A stretch of 7,459 nucleotides of DNA from Eubacteriales Family XIII. Incertae Sedis bacterium (lineage in GTDB: Bacteria > Bacillota_A > Clostridia > Peptostreptococcales > Anaerovoracaceae). The stretch spans positions 1 to 7,459 of the forward strand of contig JAITHG010000160.1 in the NCBI GenBank assembly GCA_031280075.1. Reading direction: 5' to 3'. A model generated the notes under the pieces. The model worked only from the letters and a program-made list of their open reading frames with translations. It did no database searches and had not been told where the DNA came from. This document shows positions 1 through 5,767 of the stretch, piece after piece. Position 1 is the first letter of the stretch. The number at the start of each line of letters is the position of its first letter. The position numbers were made by a program, and so were the translations under genes.

Positions 1-434
1 GTCGCAACCTCTGCCCCCGCCGCCGCATCCGGCAGGGGGAGGGGGTCAAAATCCACCATCGCGCTGGCGGCATAGGCATCGATGACGGTGTTCGCCACGC
101 GGATGCCCCCCTCCGCAAGCAGCCCGGCGATCCCCTTCCCAAACACGAGGGCGAGGAAGGCGCAGAGCCCGGCGAGCGAGAGCAGCGCCACGCGGACAGC
201 CTGCGCCGACGCGAGGAAGAGCACCGCCGCCCCGAGGGCGGAGAGGACAGAGACAGCAGCCACGACCGTCACGTTCACCGGGACAGGGAAGACAGAATAA
301 AAACACGCCAGCGCGCTGAGCGCCCCGAGCAGCAGGAGGGCGGCGTAGAACACGAACTCCGCCCTGCGGGAGGGCGCGGGGGCGCGGTAGCTCGGCTCCC
401 CCCAGAGGAACAGCCTGTCTGCCCCGGCGTTCAA
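1..434 (-). CDS. N-terminal membrane part of a probable transglutaminase-like protein (partial)
   Basis: The reading frame is open from a TTG at 434-432 to the window edge, giving about 144 residues; the C-terminus lies outside. The TTG overlaps the DUF58 stop codon as TTGA, and GGGAG lies 8 bases upstream, which supports this start. After a short, Arg-rich N-terminus (about residues 1-26) three hydrophobic segments are visible, at about 27-46, 54-76 and 80-99. A more polar stretch follows from about 105, as expected when a chain leaves the membrane towards an extracytoplasmic domain. No catalytic Cys-His-Asp region is reached. In many bacteria the gene after moxR and a DUF58 gene encodes a multi-pass membrane protein with a transglutaminase/protease-like domain, and this architecture fits. 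The gene call is fairly firm; the product name rests on gene order and membrane topology only. Confidence 0.6.
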   Translation of the reverse strand, partial: MNAGADRLFLWGEPSYRAPAPSRRAEFVFYAALLLLGALSALACFYSVFPVPVNVTVVAAVSVLSALGAAVLFLASAQAVRVALLSLAGLCAFLALVFGKGIAGLLAEGGIRVANTVIDAYAASAMVDFDPLPLPDAAAGAEVA

Positions 435-1615
435 AGCGCCATCTCCCGCAGGCGCGCCTCCGCCTCCTCCGGGCGAAAGCGGCAGAAGGTGACTCCTGTC
501 GGCGGCAGGAAGGCGGCAGCATCCGGGGGCGCATCCTCAGAGACTGCGATCACCTGCAGCTCCGCGCCTGCGACGGCAGAGCAGAGCGCCCGCAGATCCT
601 GCTCCGCCATGCCCCTGCCCGCACAGAGGCAGATCGTCTTCGCATGCCTGCGCCGTCGCCTGCCCTCCGCCTTGCCGCGCATGGCGAAGGGCGCATCCTG
701 CAGGCAGCCGTCGGACAGGATGGACACGAGCAGCGTGCGCAGGTCGTCCTCCCCTGTGATGCCGTCCTTGCGCACCCAGGCGTTCGCCCCGTCATACCAC
801 TCCACCTCATGCCCCATACCGTGCTGCAGAAGGGACGAGGATAGGGAACGGAGACAGGTCAGCAGGGCATCGACCTCCGCCCCGCTGCCGTTCAGATCCA
901 GGAGCAGGAGGACATCGCTGGCGACGACCCTGCCAAACTCCTTCACGACCAGCCGATCCAGCTTGTCCGAGAGTTTCCAGTGGATGCGCGTCACGCGGTC
1001 GCCCGCCTGGTAGTCGCGCAGGTCGTAGAGCTCGGAGGGGTCGTCGCCCTTGACGACCTGCATCCGCCCGTCGTTCTCCGTGTCCTGCGCAGGTCGCATG
1101 TCCGTCCGGATGCCGGCGAGCGGCACGGAGGCAGGCAGGGCGAACACGCTCTGCACCTGCTGCCCGTTCTTCCGAGCCGTGAAGCAGAACAGCCCGAGCA
1201 GGTCGTAGACCCCGACTTTCGTCACACGGATCTGCAGCTTCCCGCAGCGGGCGGAGGAAAGGGTCTGCGTGAGATCCCCGCCCTGCCGTCCAGCGGTGAG
1301 CACGAGGGTCTCGCGCTCCTCGCTGCCCAGCAGCTCGTTTCGGATCAAGAGTTCCGCCCGCGTCCGGAAGGGCAGGAGGGCAGGGTTTTTTGCGTGAAGC
1401 TGCAGTGCGACACCCTCTCCGCGCAGGACTTCCCCCGCAGGGACACGCAGCCGCACCGTGCTGCCACGCCCGAGGAACAACGTCAACAGCAAGGAGATGC
1501 AGGGCAGCAACAGGAAGAAGACGAGGATGAAATAGGAAAGGTGGTCGACGAGCATAATATGGAAGACGCACAGTCCCACCAGTAGCGCGCCATACAGGAG
1601 GCGGCTTTTCGTCAT
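431..1615 (-). CDS. DUF58 domain membrane-anchored protein
   Basis: The 394-residue protein has two closely spaced hydrophobic segments near the N-terminus (about 6-23 and 27-49), followed by a soluble region. The diagnostic DUF58 signature lies at about residues 194-227: SELYDLRDYQAGDRVTRIHW followed by K and, further on, LVVKEF. The part after it (about 233-300, starting ASDVLLLLDLNGSG) resembles the von Willebrand A-like fold seen in this family. Length and layout are normal for DUF58 proteins. They are almost always encoded beside MoxR ATPases and are thought to act with them at the membrane; the molecular role is not settled. Its ATG overlaps the moxR stop codon as ATGA and no strong Shine-Dalgarno sits directly before it, so translation is probably coupled to moxR. 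Residues about 325-334 are a basic run (EGRRRRRHAK), possibly a surface loop. Family assignment is secure; function is inferred. Confidence 0.9.
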   Translation of the reverse strand: MTKSRLLYGALLVGLCVFHIMLVDHLSYFILVFFLLLPCISLLLTLFLGRGSTVRLRVPAGEVLRGEGVALQLHAKNPALLPFRTRAELLIRNELLGSEERETLVLTAGRQGGDLTQTLSSARCGKLQIRVTKVGVYDLLGLFCFTARKNGQQVQSVFALPASVPLAGIRTDMRPAQDTENDGRMQVVKGDDPSELYDLRDYQAGDRVTRIHWKLSDKLDRLVVKEFGRVVASDVLLLLDLNGSGAEVDALLTCLRSLSSSLLQHGMGHEVEWYDGANAWVRKDGITGEDDLRTLLVSILSDGCLQDAPFAMRGKAEGRRRRRHAKTICLCAGRGMAEQDLRALCSAVAGAELQVIAVSEDAPPDAAAFLPPTGVTFCRFRPEEAEARLREMAL

Positions 1616-2610
1616 GCCTTTTTGCCCCCGTAGCCCTCCCGGAGGATCTGCGGGCGGGGGGTCGCCTGCACGATGTCGCGGAGGATGCCATGCACCGTCT
1701 TGTCGCTGACGAGCGCCTGCGAACCTACGGAGAGCCGGTGCTCCAGCACGTCGAACAGGATTGCCTCCACATCCTTCGGGACGACATAGTCCCTACCCGC
1801 GAGCCAGGCTGCCGCGCGCGCCATCTGCAGCAGGGAGAGCGATGCCCTCGGGCTTGCGCCCGTCTGCAGCAGGGGCTCTTCCCGCGTGGCGGCTGCCAGC
1901 CGCGCGATGTAACGGTACAGATCCTCGTCCACATACACCGCCTCCACCTGTCGCTGGATCAGGAGCACGTCGGACACGTCCGCCACCTGCCGGACGGAGC
2001 GCAGGGCATCCTCGCCCTGTGGCCTCTTCAAGATTGCAACCTCGTCATCGATGCCGGGGTAGCCCAGCGACAGGCGAACCATGAAGCGGTCGAGCTGGGA
2101 CTCCGGCAGGAGCTGTGTGCCCGCCGAGCCCACGGGGTTCTGCGTCGCGATGACCGTGTAGGGCGGGTCGATCCGGTGCGTCTGCCCGTCCACTGTGACG
2201 GCGTTCTCCTCCATGGCTTGCAGGAGGGAGCTCTGTGTCTTGGAGCTCGCCCGGTTGATCTCGTCCACGAGCAGCAGGTTGCACAGCGCCGCCCCCGGCT
2301 GGTAGGTGAGCGTGCCCGCCTGCCTGTCGTACAGCGAATAGCCCACGACATCCGCCGGCATGACCTCCGGCGTGAACTGGATGCGCCGGTAGTCGAGGCG
2401 CATCGCCGCCGCCAGCGCCACGACCATCGTCGTCTTGCCGACCCCGGGCACGTCCTCGAGCAGCACATGCCCCCGCGCAAAGACTGCAAGCAGCACCTTG
2501 GCGATGACCTCGTCCTTGCCCTTGATGACCTTCGTCACCTCGCCCGCGACCGCCAAAGCCTTCCGCCGCAGCTCCGCCGCATCCAAGTCATGAGTGGAAA
2601 AATCAAGCAA
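1612..2610 (-). CDS. MoxR-family AAA+ ATPase
   Basis: A cytoplasmic AAA+ ATPase of the MoxR family, 332 residues with the chosen start. Visible motifs are Walker A (GVGKT, about 56-60), Walker B (LLLVDEINRA, about 112-121), sensor 1 (ATQNP, about 155-159), the arginine-finger-type LDRF (about 172-175) and the sensor 2 region (GASPRASLSL, about 251-260). MoxR proteins are ATP-driven chaperones that mature or activate partner complexes, usually together with the DUF58 protein encoded next door. I chose the TTG at 2610-2608 because AAGGAG lies six bases upstream of it. The frame can be extended to another TTG at 2634, but nothing like a ribosome binding site precedes that codon and the extra eight residues would include the AAGGAG itself. 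The stop codon overlaps the next start (ATGA). All key ATPase residues are present, so the enzyme should be active. Confidence 0.93.
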   Translation of the reverse strand: MLDFSTHDLDAAELRRKALAVAGEVTKVIKGKDEVIAKVLLAVFARGHVLLEDVPGVGKTTMVVALAAAMRLDYRRIQFTPEVMPADVVGYSLYDRQAGTLTYQPGAALCNLLLVDEINRASSKTQSSLLQAMEENAVTVDGQTHRIDPPYTVIATQNPVGSAGTQLLPESQLDRFMVRLSLGYPGIDDEVAILKRPQGEDALRSVRQVADVSDVLLIQRQVEAVYVDEDLYRYIARLAAATREEPLLQTGASPRASLSLLQMARAAAWLAGRDYVVPKDVEAILFDVLEHRLSVGSQALVSDKTVHGILRDIVQATPRPQILREGYGGKKA

Positions 2611-2622
2611 AACAGACTCCTT
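2608..2622 (-). promoter_or_regulatory. Ribosome binding site fixing the moxR TTG start
   Basis: Read on the minus strand, AAGGAG is followed by six bases (TCTGTT) and then TTG. This is optimal Shine-Dalgarno spacing and favours a TTG start at 2610 over the upstream in-frame TTG at 2634. Confidence 0.7.
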
Positions 2623-2748
2623 CCCAAAGAACAAAAACCAGACCGTCTCGTGCTATTAGTCTATCAATGAATGCGCCGGATTTCCATGGGCAGAGGGCAG
2701 TTCACAGAAAATTTACGAAAAAAATCATGAAAACTGATTTATCTTGAC
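2611..2748. other. Intergenic region upstream of the moxR operon
   Basis: This spacer lies between the moxR start (leftward) and the ATPase relics (rightward). It becomes clearly AT-rich from about 2700. A six-base inverted repeat, AAATCA (2722-2727) and TGATTT (2735-2740), flanks a seven-base loop. Any promoter of the moxR operon should lie here on the minus strand, but I could not find a -35/-10 pair I trust. No RNA gene is apparent. Confidence 0.4.
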
Positions 2749-3027
2749 TTGTGGATTCGTGTGCGCTACGCTAAGCATATTTTGTACAAGGAGACCAGCT
2801 ATCGTGACCTGTCAAGTTTCAAATTGTACATGGGCGATGTAGGGTTGTTGACAATGAAGAGCGGCATCTCTCAGGCCACAGTGCTGCCAGTGGGTGAAAT
2901 TGACAACACTTTTCTCGGCGCCTTATCGGAAAACTATGTGGCACAGACGCTTCGCAGCAAGGGGTACGGGCTCTATTTTGAAAACAACATCAAATCCATA
3001 CCGCTCTACGCCGTGTTTTGCATCTGA
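2749..3027 (+). pseudogene. Relic of an AAA_14/DUF4143-type ATPase, C-terminal (DUF4143) piece
   Basis: An open stretch of 92 codons whose middle reads like the DUF4143 domain at the C-terminal end of AAA_14-type ATP-binding proteins: SFKLYMGDVGLL at about residues 23-34 and FLGALSENYVAQTLRSKGY at about 55-73. No P-loop ATPase half precedes it; the frame is closed by a TGA at 2728-2730. The usual end of the domain (an Asp/Glu-containing nuclease-like strand and VEVK-type motif) is missing as well. The similarity fades after about residue 78 (LYFENN), where a second, unrelated piece seems to be joined. The 'start' at 2749 is a TTG with no ribosome binding site. The stretch is less GC-rich than both neighbouring operons. 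Intact proteins of this kind are mobile-associated ATPases of uncertain function. I read this as a non-functional fragment. Confidence 0.75.
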
Positions 3028-3249
3028 ATGCGCTTCAAACCAGATGCCATGAACTATGTTTTCCTTGATGAACCTCAGAATATACCGGGGTTTGAACGAA
3101 TGATCGACAGTTTGTTCATAAAGAAAAATGTTGTCCTTTATGTTACGGGTACAAACGCCTGGCTTTTGTCTGGAGAATTGGCGACATTGCTCACCGGTCG
3201 CTACATCGAAATAGCCATGCTCCCTTTCTCGCTTGCAGAGTGTGTTTAA
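3028..3249 (+). pseudogene. Relic of an AAA_14-type ATPase, Walker B/sensor region piece
   Basis: A 73-codon stretch matching the middle of the AAA_14 ATPase domain: MNYVFLDEPQN (about residues 8-18, Walker B), DSLFIKKNV (27-35), LYVTGTNAWLLSGELATLL (37-55) and GRYIEI (58-63). It stops at TAA after AECV, where intact proteins continue through the rest of the ATPase and the DUF4143 domain. Walker A is absent. The Walker B segment reads DEPQN where relatives have DEIQN or DEVQN, and TGTNAW stands where TGSNAY is usual; both are plausible decay. It is in the same frame as the preceding relic, separated by a single TGA (3025-3027). Codons just before that stop (PLYA, from about 3001) may already belong to this piece, which would make the TGA a nonsense mutation. 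Family assignment is good; non-functionality is near certain. Confidence 0.78.
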
Positions 3250-3275
3250 TTTACGCAAGCGATGCAAAATCCGCC

Positions 3276-3299
3276 AAACTTGATGATCGATGCAAGTTT
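3276..3299. repeat. Inverted repeat upstream of the permease operon
   Basis: AAACTTG (3276-3282) and CAAGTTT (3293-3299) form a perfect seven-base inverted repeat around a ten-base spacer that contains ATCGAT. It lies about 60 bases before the proposed -35 box. It could be an operator half-site pair or a weak hairpin. No T-run follows, so it does not look like an intrinsic terminator. Confidence 0.35.
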
Positions 3300-3356
3300 T
3301 GCGAGTTATCTGCGTGGGGGGGGCGGTTCCGTTTCCGGCGCGCAGTGGTGTTTGAT

Positions 3357-3384
3357 TTGAGAATGTTATCGACTGATATCTAAT
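3357..3384 (+). promoter_or_regulatory. Candidate sigma-70 promoter of the permease operon
   Basis: TTGAGA (3357-3362) is separated by 16 bases from TCTAAT (3379-3384); each matches five of six consensus positions. The -10 box lacks the conserved second A, so strength is uncertain. Transcription would start near 3391, leaving a leader of about 70 bases before the first ribosome binding site. This is the best match I found between the relics and the permease gene. Confidence 0.4.
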
Positions 3385-3460
3385 ACAGATGGGTCGAATG
3401 GATGGTGAGTGGTAGAATTGATGGCGTAAGAGAGTTTCCGGATAAGGAAGGAGGTTTGCT

Positions 3461-3526
3461 GTGCCGCCATTGTTCCTATTATTCGCCCATTCCACATCTA
3501 TTCGCAATTCAGGAGGGTCATCATGA
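3461..3526 (+). CDS. Possible 21-codon leader ORF coupled to the permease gene
   Basis: A GTG at 3461 lies six bases after a perfect AAGGAGG (3448-3454) and opens a frame of 21 codons, ending in a TGA that overlaps the permease ATG as ATGA. The predicted peptide begins MPPLFLLFAHSTSIRNS and is hydrophobic at the front; I see no run of one amino acid typical of attenuation leaders. The permease has its own AGGAGGG site (3511-3517) inside this ORF, so ribosomes finishing the leader would pass straight over it. This could be a leader peptide controlling access to the permease start. It could also be chance, since the ORF is very short and its codon content shows nothing specific. Confidence 0.4.
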   Translation: MPPLFLLFAHSTSIRNSGGSS

Positions 3527-5067
3527 ACGAGATTGCAGACAAGGGGATTCGCAGCGAACAGCTGGAGCCCGTGGATGCCGCGGGCGCGGCACCGGGCAAC
3601 GGCGCGTATTACGCCAAAGCCTTCATCGGGCTTGCCATCATGGTATTTTTCCAGTTCATCCCGGCTCCTGCTCCCATCACGGCGGTGGGCATGGCTCTGC
3701 TCGGGTACTTCATCGGACTGATTCTGCTGTGGAGCTTGGTCGACATGGTGTGGCCGACCTTCATCGCCATCTGCCTGTTCGCATTCCAGGCGCAGGAGAT
3801 CTACCCGGGCTCCTATCAGATGGCGGGCATCTACGAGTCGGGGATCCAGTCGTTCGGCAACTGGATCACGCTGTTCGTCCTCGGGACGCTCGTGCTTTGC
3901 CAGGCGCTCGACGAGACCGGAACCATCCGGCGCATCACCATGTGGTTCCTCACGAGGGATTTCGCAAAGAAGAGCCCATGGAACTTCACCTTCATGCTCT
4001 GGCTTTCGGGGTTGGTCGTAGCCCTCTTCCTCGATGTCACCGTCGCACAGATCTTTATGATCAAGATCGCGCACGAGCTGTTCAAGGAGCTCGGCTTCAG
4101 GAAGGGCGATGCCTGGCCGCGCACGGTCATCATCGGCATCACCTTCACCGCCATCCTCGGCTTCACGATGACGCCGATCTGCCATACGCTGCCCATCCTG
4201 TTCACGGGTATCAGTGCATCCATCACAGGGCAGCCTGTCAACCTGCTTACCTACATGCTCGTCGGAATCCCCGTCGGCTTCGTCATCTGGATCGTCATGT
4301 ACTTTTGGTTCAAGCTCTTTGTGAAGCCGGATGTCTCCCAGTTTGAGCGCGTTGATTTTGCCGTCATCGACGCAAAACGCCCCGGACCGATGGACGCGCG
4401 CGAAAAGGCGGTCGTGACCATCAGCGTCATCGTCCTGCTCGCTTGGATCATCCCAGGCTTCCTCTCCTTCCTCGCACCCTCCGCTGGGATTACGGCTACT
4501 GTCAACGCGCTGACAGCGACCTTCCCGCTGTTTGCAGGCATCGCGGCGATGGGCTTCATCCGCATCGGCGGGAGACCACTGCTCGATATCGAGCACGCCT
4601 TCCGGAGCATCACATGGCTGCCCATCATCCTGCTTGCGGGCATCATGATGGTCGCGGGCGCGATGGGGGAGGCGACGACAGGCATCCCGGACTGGATCGC
4701 AGCCAACGTCGTGCCGTTGTCGGAGGGCCTCAGCCCCTTCCTCGTAGTCGCTGTCATCGCGATCTCCTGCATCGTCCTGACGAACATCGCCAACAACGTG
4801 CCAGTCGGCATCATCTTCGTCTCGGTGGGGACACCGATGGCGGTGAACATGGGTGTCAACCCCGCCATCCTCGCCGTGACGGTCAGCATTGCGGCAAACC
4901 TCGCCTACACGATCCCGCCTGCCTACGTCCCGATCGGATTCGCCTACGCCGACCCGTACTGCAACGGCGGCTCGGTGTTCCGCAACGGCGTCGTCATGGC
5001 GCTCGTCAGCATCGTCGTCAGCGCCTTGCTGATCTATCCGCTCGGCGCGCTGTTCTTCGGCGCTTAG
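3523..5067 (+). CDS. SLC13/DASS-like anion permease
   Basis: A 514-residue polytopic membrane protein with about eleven to twelve hydrophobic segments, beginning near residue 32 after a polar cytoplasmic tail. It resembles the SLC13/divalent anion:Na+ symporter group within the ion transporter superfamily. Supporting marks are the two-repeat layout, a first-repeat re-entrant-like region around TPICHTLPILFTG (217-229) and a second-repeat TNIANNVPVG (420-429), in the place of the family's S-N-T signature. A charged loop (about 268-295) separates the halves. Such carriers import di- or tricarboxylates, sulfate or related anions with Na+. The altered signatures mean the substrate cannot be predicted. 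ATG at 3523 has AGGAGGG five bases upstream. Two enzyme genes follow in the same direction, so this is probably the uptake system for their substrate. Membrane transporter: sure; subfamily: fairly sure; substrate: unknown. Confidence 0.85.
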   Translation: MNEIADKGIRSEQLEPVDAAGAAPGNGAYYAKAFIGLAIMVFFQFIPAPAPITAVGMALLGYFIGLILLWSLVDMVWPTFIAICLFAFQAQEIYPGSYQMAGIYESGIQSFGNWITLFVLGTLVLCQALDETGTIRRITMWFLTRDFAKKSPWNFTFMLWLSGLVVALFLDVTVAQIFMIKIAHELFKELGFRKGDAWPRTVIIGITFTAILGFTMTPICHTLPILFTGISASITGQPVNLLTYMLVGIPVGFVIWIVMYFWFKLFVKPDVSQFERVDFAVIDAKRPGPMDAREKAVVTISVIVLLAWIIPGFLSFLAPSAGITATVNALTATFPLFAGIAAMGFIRIGGRPLLDIEHAFRSITWLPIILLAGIMMVAGAMGEATTGIPDWIAANVVPLSEGLSPFLVVAVIAISCIVLTNIANNVPVGIIFVSVGTPMAVNMGVNPAILAVTVSIAANLAYTIPPAYVPIGFAYADPYCNGGSVFRNGVVMALVSIVVSALLIYPLGALFFGA

Positions 5068-5091
5068 GCGCGCAGTGGCACGCTGGCGCGC
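5068..5091 (+). terminator. Hairpin directly after the permease stop (weak terminator or processing site)
   Basis: Immediately after the TAG, GCGCGCAG (5068-5075) can pair with CTGGCGCGC (5083-5091), leaving one bulged G and a seven-base loop. ATTTCTTCC follows, which is only moderately T-rich. It may attenuate read-through into the enzyme genes or protect the 3' end of a permease transcript. I found no convincing new promoter behind it. Confidence 0.4.
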
Positions 5092-5125
5092 ATTTCTTCC
5101 ATAATAGAGACTAAGGAGGCACCGA

Positions 5126-5755
5126 ATGATACACGATCTGAGCATCATGCTGAACGAACAGACGCTGCCCTTCCTCCCGGCGGGCGACCCGCACATGGTC
5201 TGGACGCACCGCGCCGACCACGCCTTTGCCCCTTGCCAGGTCAGCCTGGCAGTGCTGGTCACGCATCTGGGGACGCACGTGGACGCGCCGCTACACTTCA
5301 TCCCTGGCGGGAAGACGACGGCGCAGATGGATCTTGCCTGCTACTGCGGGCAGGCAGCCTGCATCGCGGCGGAGGGCTTCCCGCGCGAAGGGGTCTACGA
5401 CCTCGCGCAGGATCTCGAAAAAAATGCCTCCCTCGTGGCAGGCGCAGACATCCTCATCGTTTCGACAGGGTACGAAAAGCTGGTCGGGACACCGGAGTAT
5501 TTCCGATCCCCGGACTTCGGCGAGAACACGGGGGCGCTGCTCGAAGACTTGGGCATCCGCGGCATCGGCATCGACGCGCCGACCATCGGACAGCAAAACC
5601 GCGCGCATCAGGAGATCCTCGGGAGGGACATCGGCATCATCGAGTCGCTCGTGAATCTTGGTCCACTGGTGGGGCGGCGCTTCTATTTCAGCGCCGTGCC
5701 TCTGAAGTTCGAGGACGGAGACGGCAGCCCCGTGCGCGCCTACGCGGTCACATAG
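5126..5755 (+). CDS. Cyclase-family metal-dependent hydrolase (kynurenine formamidase/isatin hydrolase-like)
   Basis: A 209-residue soluble protein of the cyclase family (PF04199). The defining HxGTHxDxPxHF motif is present as HLGTHVDAPLHF at residues 47-58. H47, H51 and D53 are the expected ligands of the first metal, and H57 is the likely catalytic base. H161 (AHQEIL) and E173 (IIESL) match the spacing of the second-metal ligands in KynB-type enzymes. Length is normal for the family and no signal peptide is visible. Relatives hydrolyse N-formylkynurenine, isatin, or other cyclic or linear amides in the cytoplasm. No other tryptophan-degradation gene is in view, so a kynurenine role should not be assumed. 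ATG at 5126 follows AAGGAGG (5113-5119) with ideal spacing, and the next gene starts 12 bases after the stop. Metal-binding and catalytic residues all look intact. Substrate unknown. Confidence 0.88.
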   Translation: MIHDLSIMLNEQTLPFLPAGDPHMVWTHRADHAFAPCQVSLAVLVTHLGTHVDAPLHFIPGGKTTAQMDLACYCGQAACIAAEGFPREGVYDLAQDLEKNASLVAGADILIVSTGYEKLVGTPEYFRSPDFGENTGALLEDLGIRGIGIDAPTIGQQNRAHQEILGRDIGIIESLVNLGPLVGRRFYFSAVPLKFEDGDGSPVRAYAVT

Positions 5756-5767
5756 AAAGGGACAGTC

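Noticed and set aside
46..534. A 162-codon minus-strand frame at the left edge
   Set aside because: It is rich in Arg, Gly and Pro with no domain and overlaps both the DUF58 C-terminus and the better membrane-protein frame starting at 434.
1690..2670. A 326-codon plus-strand frame opposite moxR
   Set aside because: This is the complement of a gene with all MoxR motifs; its product has no recognisable motif and is His/Arg/Gln-rich.
2749..3249. An intact small toxin or ATPase gene pair
   Set aside because: Neither piece has a ribosome binding site, a P-loop or a complete domain, and their order is reversed relative to intact relatives.
2640..3460. Insertion sequence ends, CRISPR repeats, tRNA or riboswitch in the central region
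   Set aside because: I looked for paired terminal repeats, regularly spaced repeats, clover-leaf elements and known riboswitch cores and saw none.
3402..4346. A 314-codon plus-strand frame overlapping the start of the permease
   Set aside because: Its start lacks a ribosome binding site and most of its product is Arg/His-rich out-of-frame reading of the permease gene.
2923..5301. A 792-codon open frame on the minus strand opposite the permease and relics
   Set aside because: Its product is dominated by Asp, Arg and His without any domain pattern, as expected from the antisense of a GC-rich membrane-protein gene, and it spans three unrelated plus-strand features.
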